From positions 2,594 to 14,068 of the forward strand of contig DKDS01000106.1 in NCBI GenBank assembly GCA_002451855.1: a stretch of 11,475 nucleotides of DNA, written 5' to 3'. Positions 7,242 to 11,475 of this stretch are shown in pieces (position 1 is the stretch's first letter; every line of letters starts with the position of its first letter). The stretch comes from Ruminococcaceae bacterium UBA6842. GTDB lineage: Bacteria; Bacillota; Clostridia; Oscillospirales; Acutalibacteraceae. The translations under genes were made by a program, and so were the position numbers. The notes below the pieces were generated by a model that made no database searches, was not told where the DNA came from, and saw only the letters and a list, made by a program, of their open reading frames with translations.

Positions 7242-7270
7242 ATTATACAAGAATTTTTTTTATTTGTAAA
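7242..7270 (-). promoter_or_regulatory. Strong sigma-A promoter of the zinc-ribbon gene
   Basis: On the minus strand TTTACA (7270-7265), 17 bases and a perfect TATAAT (7247-7242) stand upstream of the start at 7217. The predicted start of transcription near 7235 leaves a leader of under 20 bases holding only the GAGGAGG ribosome binding site. The spacer is T-rich on this strand's template. Confidence 0.85.
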
Positions 7271-7337
7271 TATTAATATACTAAAAGGAAGCTTTTAAAT
7301 CGATTAAATTATATTAAAGCGGTTAACTGCTCAAAGC

Positions 7338-8210
7338 TTAATTTCTTGCTATTTCGCTGACGAACGCAGAGCCGATAATAAGTATCGCACCGATTGCTCC
7401 GTATACTGTCAGACCTTCATGCAGAATAACAGCGGAAAGGAGCAACGCAAAAACCGGATCAATATAGCTCATCACGGCGATAGACTGCGCTTTCAGATTT
7501 TTCATACTGCCAAAGTACAAGGCATACGCAATTCCCGTATGTACGATACCTACAAGAAGCACCATACAGACAGCGGTTCCGTTAAGCGATGTTTTTGTAA
7601 TATCCTCTGTCAGCAGTAAATACGGAATTAAAATAATTGCGGCGGCGGCAAGCTGGATAATGGACTTTTCATAAACATCCTCCACGACCACCTTTTTATT
7701 AAGAATTACAACGGCGGAATAGAGCGCTGCGGCGCCAAGTCCAAAGAGGATACCCTTGATGTCCCGCGTTTTAATTCCGTTTCCGTTTAAAATCCCCGAC
7801 ACAAAGACCATACCGATGATTGCGGCAAAAGCGCAAATCAGCTTTTTGAATGTAAGCTTTTCACGGAAAACAAAAGGAGAAAGCAAAATCACGATGGTCG
7901 GCTGCATATAGTAACACATAGTCGCCACCGCAACCGAGGTATAGTTATATGCCTCAAAAAGCAGCATCCAGTTAAAGCCCATAAGCGCGCCTGTTACCGC
8001 CAACAAAAATACAGTCCGAGATTTAAGCTTTTGCAGCTTACCTCCCCTCACAAAAACCAAAATCAGCAAAAAAGCGCTTCCGAGAACTCCTCTGAAAAGA
8101 GCAAGCATTGCGGAAGAAAGCGGTATGTATCTGCGGAATATCCCCAATGTGCCGAAAATCAGCATAGAGGATATAAGCGCCGTATAGGATTTAGCAGTGT
8201 CTTTATTCAT
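7338..8210 (-). CDS. EamA-family (DMT superfamily) transporter
   Basis: This 290-residue, very hydrophobic protein has the size and internal duplication of the ten-helix drug/metabolite transporters. Each half is one EamA repeat, with matching ends: PTIVILLSPFVFREKLT (about 104-120) in the first half and DPVFALLLSAVILHEGLT (about 250-267) in the second, each followed by a last helix rich in Ile, Ala and Gly. It is expected in the cytoplasmic membrane as a metabolite exporter or exchanger. Family members move amino acids, nucleosides or other small molecules, and the substrate cannot be told here. The ATG at 8210 follows an AGGTG ribosome binding site. A TATAAC (8234-8229) could be a -10 box but lacks a good -35, so read-through from the tRNA-Thr unit is also possible. 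No clear terminator follows the stop, only a near-palindrome at 7318-7331. Confidence 0.88.
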   Translation of the reverse strand: MNKDTAKSYTALISSMLIFGTLGIFRRYIPLSSAMLALFRGVLGSAFLLILVFVRGGKLQKLKSRTVFLLAVTGALMGFNWMLLFEAYNYTSVAVATMCYYMQPTIVILLSPFVFREKLTFKKLICAFAAIIGMVFVSGILNGNGIKTRDIKGILFGLGAAALYSAVVILNKKVVVEDVYEKSIIQLAAAAIILIPYLLLTEDITKTSLNGTAVCMVLLVGIVHTGIAYALYFGSMKNLKAQSIAVMSYIDPVFALLLSAVILHEGLTVYGAIGAILIIGSAFVSEIARN

Positions 8211-8289
8211 TTTTTCACCTCGTGTTTTGTTATATCGACTTTAGGCAAGCCCAAAAAATACTTCTTACATATTCTTCGGGACATTACCG

Positions 8290-8333
8290 TAAAAACAAAC
8301 AAACCTACTCCGTTTAACTCTCGGAATAGGCTT
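8290..8333 (-). terminator. Terminator of the tRNA-Thr gene
   Basis: On the minus strand, a 12-bp stem with two G-U pairs (8333-8322 with 8312-8301) closes a nine-base loop. It is followed by a GTTTGTTTTT tail (to 8290). It begins nine bases after the tRNA 3' end and so defines a one-gene transcript. Confidence 0.82.
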
Positions 8334-8341
8334 GTCAATTC

Positions 8342-8417
8342 TGGAGCTGCTAACCGGAATCGAACCGGTGACCTCATCCTTACCAAGGATGTGCTCTACC
8401 ATCTGAGCCATAGCAGC
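8342..8417 (-). tRNA. tRNA-Thr, anticodon GGU
   Basis: This is a complete 76-base cloverleaf with encoded 3' CCA. The acceptor stem is GCTGCTA with TAGCAGC, and the D stem is GCTC/GAGC. The anticodon stem CATCC/GGATG encloses the loop TTGGTAA, whose anticodon GGT reads ACC and ACU threonine codons. The T arm is ACCGG-TTCGATT-CCGGT, and the discriminator base is T. It is flanked by its own promoter and terminator, so it is not part of a tRNA cluster. Confidence 0.97.
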
Positions 8418-8442
8418 AAATATTTAATTGACCGACCTTGAT

Positions 8443-8471
8443 ATTATAAGCTATTATGTATTTATTGTCAA
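8443..8471 (-). promoter_or_regulatory. Perfect consensus promoter of tRNA-Thr
   Basis: The minus strand reads TTGACA (8471-8466), 17 bases, TATAAT (8448-8443): both hexamers and the spacing are ideal for sigma-A. Transcription should start near 8436, giving a short 5' leader to be trimmed by RNase P before base 8417. Such strength is usual for stable RNA genes. Confidence 0.92.
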
Positions 8472-8510
8472 GTATAAATTCCGAAAAACGACTGATTTTT
8501 TAAATCGGGG

Positions 8511-8553
8511 AAAAATATCAGAGCAACGCCGAGCTTTACGCCGAGCATTGCTC
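8511..8553 (-). terminator. Terminator of spoVAD
   Basis: A long hairpin is formed by the outer perfect arms GAGCAA (8553-8548) and TTGCTC (8526-8521). The stem then continues inward through G-U pairs and one C-C mismatch to about 14 pairs around a TAAA loop. On the minus strand a TATTTTT tail follows (down to 8511). It lies 17 bases after the spoVAD stop and separates that gene from the tRNA promoter. Confidence 0.78.
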
Positions 8554-8570
8554 TTTTGTAATACAATAGT

Positions 8571-9578
8571 CTAATCCTTTTTGATATTAAGAAGATGCGC
8601 TATTCCGGGTATGCTTTCACCCTGAAATGAGGAGGTCGGCGACATAAGCGCGCCCGTTGACATAAACAAAATATTATTGAAGTCGCCCGCTTCAAAACGG
8701 TGCATAATAAACGAGCATAAAACACTGGCGCTGCATCCGCAGCCCGAGCCGCCTGCGTGTACATCCTGCTTTTCACGGTCAAAAATCAAAAGTCCGCAAT
8801 CGTTATGGCGGCACCTTATGTCTATGCCCTCTCTGTCAAGCAGCTCATACAAAAGATTTGTTCCGACATAGCCGAGATCGCCCGTATAAATTATATCGTA
8901 ATCCTCTGCCGAGGTGCCCGTATCATTAAAATAATGCATTAATGTGCTTGCCGCCGCAGGCGCCATTGCCGCACCCATATTATTCACATCTTTAATTTTA
9001 TAATCCTCAATTTCACCGAAGGTCACGGAGTTTATATAAATGCCCTTTTCGGCATTTTGAAGTACCAGCGCACCCGAGCCTGTTACAGTCCACTGCGCGG
9101 TAGGGGTGCGCTGTGAGCCGTAATTGAGCGGAAAACGGTATTGCCTTTCGGCAGAGCAAAAATGCGATGAGGTGACCGCCACAGCTCTTTTTGCCGCTCC
9201 CGAATCCACAAATATAGAAGCCAGTCCCGCCGACAGTGCCATTGTGGAGCAGGCGCCGTAAAGACCGATAAACGGTATACCGAACTCACGCAGTCCGAAC
9301 GAGCTTCCTATGCACTGATTTAAAAGGTCGCCGGCGAATATATTGTCAACATCGGAATAATTAAGCCCCGCTCTGTTAAGCGCCGTCTGTACGGCGGTTT
9401 TTTGAAGCTTGCTTTCCGCCTTTTCAAAGCTTTTTTCCCCGAAAAAGCTGTCTATTGTATATGAATCAAATTCCTCGGAAAGCGGACCCTCGTGTTCCTT
9501 TTTGCCAACAACCGAGCCGTACCCTATAATATGCGGTTTATTCTCGAAAATTATAGTTCTTTTCCCTGCTCTTTTCAT
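8571..9578 (-). CDS. spoVAD: Stage V sporulation protein AD
   Basis: SpoVAD is a thiolase-fold protein that binds dipicolinic acid and acts with SpoVAC and SpoVAE in loading it into the forespore and releasing it at germination. The 335-residue protein shows the family's marks. GLYGACSTMALSAGLAS (105-121) has the thiolase-like Cys110. HFCSAERQYRFPLNYGSQRTPTAQWT (139-164) is strongly family-specific. MGAAMAPAA (201-209), GDLGYVG (233-239) and HAGGSGCGCSA (274-284) follow. I choose the ATG at 9578, eight bases after GGGAG (9591-9587); the ATG two codons earlier (9584) is only two bases from it. The gene stands alone: terminators lie on both sides and neither spoVAC nor spoVAE is adjacent, unlike the usual spoVA operon. 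A candidate sigma-G promoter (9621-9649) lies upstream. Confidence 0.94.
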   Translation of the reverse strand: MKRAGKRTIIFENKPHIIGYGSVVGKKEHEGPLSEEFDSYTIDSFFGEKSFEKAESKLQKTAVQTALNRAGLNYSDVDNIFAGDLLNQCIGSSFGLREFGIPFIGLYGACSTMALSAGLASIFVDSGAAKRAVAVTSSHFCSAERQYRFPLNYGSQRTPTAQWTVTGSGALVLQNAEKGIYINSVTFGEIEDYKIKDVNNMGAAMAPAAASTLMHYFNDTGTSAEDYDIIYTGDLGYVGTNLLYELLDREGIDIRCRHNDCGLLIFDREKQDVHAGGSGCGCSASVLCSFIMHRFEAGDFNNILFMSTGALMSPTSSFQGESIPGIAHLLNIKKD

Positions 9579-9593
9579 TCTCATATCTCCCGT

Positions 9594-9645
9594 GTAAAAA
9601 AATTAAGCCCTCTTTTCAGCTATTATTTGCCGAAAAGAAGGGCTT
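9594..9645 (-). terminator. Terminator of the liv operon
   Basis: On the minus strand AAGCCCTTCTTTTC (9645-9632) pairs with GAAAAGAGGGCTT (9617-9605) with a single bulged base. The loop is 14 bases, and AATTTTTTTAC follows (9604-9594). It starts six bases after the livF stop. The loop and the upstream arm also hold a candidate promoter for spoVAD. Confidence 0.9.
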
Positions 9646-9649
9646 ATAC
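9621..9649 (-). promoter_or_regulatory. Candidate sigma-G promoter of spoVAD inside the liv terminator
   Basis: The minus strand reads GTATA (9649-9645), 17 bases, AATAATA (9627-9621). As I recall it, the forespore sigma-G consensus is GnATA or GnATG, then 17-18 bases, then CATnnTA; only the first base of the -10 element differs. Transcription would begin near 9614, within the 3' arm of the terminator. The spoVAD mRNA would therefore lack the 5' arm and could not form that hairpin. Sigma-G control of spoVA genes is established in Bacillus subtilis; here it is inferred. Confidence 0.5.
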
Positions 9650-9651
9650 AA

Positions 9652-10365
9652 TTATTTACTTTTTCCGAGATATGCTTCTTTAACGGATTCGTTTGCGAGA
9701 AGCTCCTCGCCCGTTCCCGTAAGGGTAATTCTTCCCGTTTCTATTACATAACCCAAATCGGCTATTTTAAGCGCCATATTTGCGTTTTGCTCATTAAGAA
9801 GAACCGTTATACCGCTTTTGTTTATGGTTTTTATTATTTCAAATATATCCTTAACAACAAGCGGAGCCAAACCGAGAGAGGGTTCGTCCATCATTATAAG
9901 ACGAGGTCTGCTCATAAGCGCGCGGCCGACCGCCAGCATTTGCTGTTCACCGCCGGAAAGAGTGCCCGCAAGCTGCCAGTTTCTTTCCTTAAGCCGTGGG
10001 AAAAGCGAATAGATATACTCAATATCGTCATCAAGCTTATCCTTACGCAGATACGCGCCGATTTTAAGATTTTCAAGAACCGTAAGATTCGGGAAAACCC
10101 TTCTTCCCTCCGGAACAAGGGTAATGCCCTTGCTTACTATTACATCGGGTGTTTTGCCGAAAATGCTCTCGCCGTCAAAAACAATATCGCCGTGCTGAGG
10201 CTTTACGATTCCCGAAACGGAACGCAAAATTGTTGATTTGCCTGCGCCGTTTGCGCCGATAAGAGTAATTATTTTACCCTCGGGCACCTGCATTGATATG
10301 CCGTCAACCGCTTTAATACCCCCGAAATTTACCGAGAGATCCTTAATTTCAAGTATATTACTCAT
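9652..10365 (-). CDS. livF: Branched-chain amino acid ABC transporter ATP-binding protein LivF
   Basis: This is one of the two cytoplasmic ATPases of the Liv (HAAT family) importer for leucine, isoleucine and valine. At 237 residues it has normal LivF length. It has Walker A GANGAGKST (37-45), the signature LSGGEQQM (136-143) and Walker B LIMMDEPSLGL (156-166). NEQN (191-194) stands where most ABC ATPases have the switch histidine; the Gln is typical of LivF (VEQN in E. coli). The ATG overlaps the livG stop by eight bases, with GAGGAAG just before it, so the two ATPases are probably translated in a coupled, near-equimolar way. It is the last gene of the operon. The transported amino acid is inferred from the family. 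Confidence 0.93.
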   Translation of the reverse strand: MSNILEIKDLSVNFGGIKAVDGISMQVPEGKIITLIGANGAGKSTILRSVSGIVKPQHGDIVFDGESIFGKTPDVIVSKGITLVPEGRRVFPNLTVLENLKIGAYLRKDKLDDDIEYIYSLFPRLKERNWQLAGTLSGGEQQMLAVGRALMSRPRLIMMDEPSLGLAPLVVKDIFEIIKTINKSGITVLLNEQNANMALKIADLGYVIETGRITLTGTGEELLANESVKEAYLGKSK

Positions 10366-11200
10366 CTTCCTCGGTCACCCCCAAATATGCGTCGATAACC
10401 CTTTGGTTGGATTGAATTTCCGCGGGAGTACCCTCGGCGATTTCCTTACCGAAATCTATAACATATATTCGGTCCGAAATATCCATAACCAAATTCATAT
10501 GATGCTCTATAAGCAAAATTGTTATATCGAATTTTTCTCTTATAGTGCGTATAAATTCCGTAAGCTCCTCTGTTTCCTGCGGATTCATACCTGCCGCGGG
10601 CTCGTCAAGCAGTAAAAGCTCCGGCTTTGTGGCAAGCGCACGGGCAATTTCAAGCTTACGCTGTTTTCCGTAAGGAAGACTTGTGGCAAGCTCATCCTTT
10701 ACATCCTCAAGTCCGACAAGCTTAAGTAATTCGAGCGTTTCCGCACGCATACTTGCCTCTTCCTTATAATTTAGATGGAATGTGGCGGTAAACAAATTCG
10801 ATTTTCTTCTTAAATGCTTTGCGGTAAGAACATTCTCAAAAACCGTCATAGATTTAAAAAGCCTGATGTTCTGAAAGGTTCTTGCCATTCCGAGCTTAGT
10901 AAGCTTATCGGGAGTTTTGCTCATAACGGTGTGATATTTTCCGTTATTTTCTCCCGCATACAGCTTTTTCATCTTACCTCTCGGTTTATTGGAAATAACA
11001 AGCTTATCCTTATAGTAAATTGCGCCGTTTGTCGGCTCATATACGCCGGTAATGGCATTAAACGCCGTTGTTTTTCCTGCGCCGTTAGGACCGATAAGAG
11101 CCACTATTTCGCCCTTGTTTACCTCCATAGAAAGGTTATTTACGGCGATAACGCCGCCGAACTGCATTGTAATATCACACAAGCGAAGTACACTTTCCAT
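10358..11200 (-). CDS. livG: Branched-chain amino acid ABC transporter ATP-binding protein LivG
   Basis: This is the second ATPase of the importer, pairing with LivF below the LivH-LivM permease. The 280-residue protein has Walker A GPNGAGKT (37-44), the Q-loop motif ARTFQNIRLF (106-115), the degenerate signature LPYGKQRKLEIARAL (175-189) that is normal in LivG, Walker B LLLLDEPAAGM (195-205), and the switch His233 or His234 in IEHHM. It is about 25 residues longer than the usual LivG. The excess is a Lys/Gly-rich insert (about 72-98, NKPRGKMKKLYAGENNGKYH and onward) between the first beta sheet and the Q-loop region. The start overlaps the livM stop by one base (TAATG), with GGAGG ten bases upstream. 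Confidence 0.94.
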   Translation of the reverse strand: MESVLRLCDITMQFGGVIAVNNLSMEVNKGEIVALIGPNGAGKTTAFNAITGVYEPTNGAIYYKDKLVISNKPRGKMKKLYAGENNGKYHTVMSKTPDKLTKLGMARTFQNIRLFKSMTVFENVLTAKHLRRKSNLFTATFHLNYKEEASMRAETLELLKLVGLEDVKDELATSLPYGKQRKLEIARALATKPELLLLDEPAAGMNPQETEELTEFIRTIREKFDITILLIEHHMNLVMDISDRIYVIDFGKEIAEGTPAEIQSNQRVIDAYLGVTEEDE

Positions 11201-11475
11201 TATTCCCGTACCTCCGCTTTTGATTTTTTGAATTTACCCGCTATTTTTACGGGAAGATTTTTAATTGCCCTGTACATACCGACTGAGCTGAATTCCCTGT
11301 CTCCCATAATACCGTTGCGGAAGAAAAGAACGAATATCATAATGATTACGGAGAACACAACAAGACGGAAGCCGTTTCTGAATATCGGCGAGCTGATTCC
11401 CATAAAGGTTCCGCTGTCAAGACCTCTGAGCCACCATTCCTGCGAGGCGATATAGAGGAAGCTTGCAAGTATCGA
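11200..11475 (-). CDS. livM: Branched-chain amino acid ABC transporter permease LivM, C-terminal end only
   Basis: The last 91 residues of a membrane protein are in view; the reading frame is open to the right edge, so the start lies outside. The visible part has one clear membrane helix (FRLVVFSVIIMIFVLFF), then RNGIMGDREFS and a basic tail ending in AGKFKKSKAEVRE. A last helix followed by a FR-x-G-(I/L)-(M/L)-G turn is how LivM permeases end, and the position directly before livG and livF supports this. With LivH, LivM forms the transmembrane channel of the importer. livH and the binding-protein gene would be expected beyond the right edge. Confidence 0.82.
   Translation of the reverse strand, partial: SILASFLYIASQEWWLRGLDSGTFMGISSPIFRNGFRLVVFSVIIMIFVLFFRNGIMGDREFSSVGMYRAIKNLPVKIAGKFKKSKAEVRE

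Noticed and set aside
7318..7331. Near-palindrome around GTTAAC after the transporter gene
   Set aside because: The stem is short with a mismatch, and the following bases are not a clean T run, so it is not convincing as a terminator or operator.
8031..8441. 136-residue plus-strand open frame
   Set aside because: It runs antisense through the transporter start, the tRNA terminator and the complete tRNA-Thr gene. The tRNA cloverleaf explains the sequence.
8483..8508. Small GATTT-TTT-AAATC hairpin between the spoVAD terminator and the tRNA promoter
   Set aside because: Five A/T-rich pairs in an AT-rich gap are expected by chance, and no function is supported.
10814..11455. 213-residue plus-strand open frame
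   Set aside because: It is antisense to livG and livM, both with intact motifs and overlapping stop/start codons. The translated sequence shows no recognisable domain.
1..11475. Mobile elements, CRISPR arrays, phage or defence genes
   Set aside because: I found no transposase, integrase, regularly spaced repeats or foreign-looking block. The genes are compactly arranged and of one compositional style.

Overview
The window reads as chromosomal DNA of an endospore-forming, low-to-mid GC Bacillota, most likely of class Clostridia. The reasons are a SpoVAD sporulation gene, sigma-A type promoters close to TTGACA/TATAAT, an L-box (lysine) riboswitch, AGGAGG-type ribosome binding sites, and the DapL (LL-diaminopimelate aminotransferase) version of lysine synthesis. 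This is inferred from gene content only; no species can be named. Most of the window is recognisable core metabolism, and I see no mobile element, CRISPR array or defence system.

Left part (1-5101). A PHP-domain phosphatase of the histidinol-phosphatase type runs leftwards off the edge. Back to back with it, a lysine riboswitch with its own promoter, antiterminator and intrinsic terminator leads into a tight operon, dapA-dapF-dapL-lysA, closed by a strong terminator. Together with DapB (not in the window) these enzymes convert aspartate semialdehyde and pyruvate to LL-DAP, meso-DAP and lysine. Lysine binding to the leader should therefore throttle both lysine and the meso-DAP supply.

Middle (5102-8341). 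An AT-rich gap with a perfect 9-bp inverted repeat precedes an RlmD/RlmCD-type 23S rRNA m5U methyltransferase. It ends convergently, over a shared hairpin, against a small two-helix membrane protein with a C-terminal zinc ribbon (function unknown, strong own promoter). Upstream of that on the same strand lies a ten-helix EamA/DMT transporter.

Right part (8342-11475), all on the minus strand. A single tRNA-Thr(GGU) gene has a perfect consensus promoter and its own terminator. Next comes a stand-alone spoVAD flanked by terminators, with a candidate sigma-G promoter placed inside the hairpin that terminates the preceding operon. Last are livF, livG and the 3' end of livM, which encode the ATPases and one permease of a branched-chain amino acid ABC importer; its remaining genes should lie beyond the right edge.

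The most noteworthy observations are regulatory: the mutually exclusive helices of the lysine leader, the promoter nested in the liv terminator, the solitary spoVAD, and the inverted repeat upstream of the rRNA methyltransferase.
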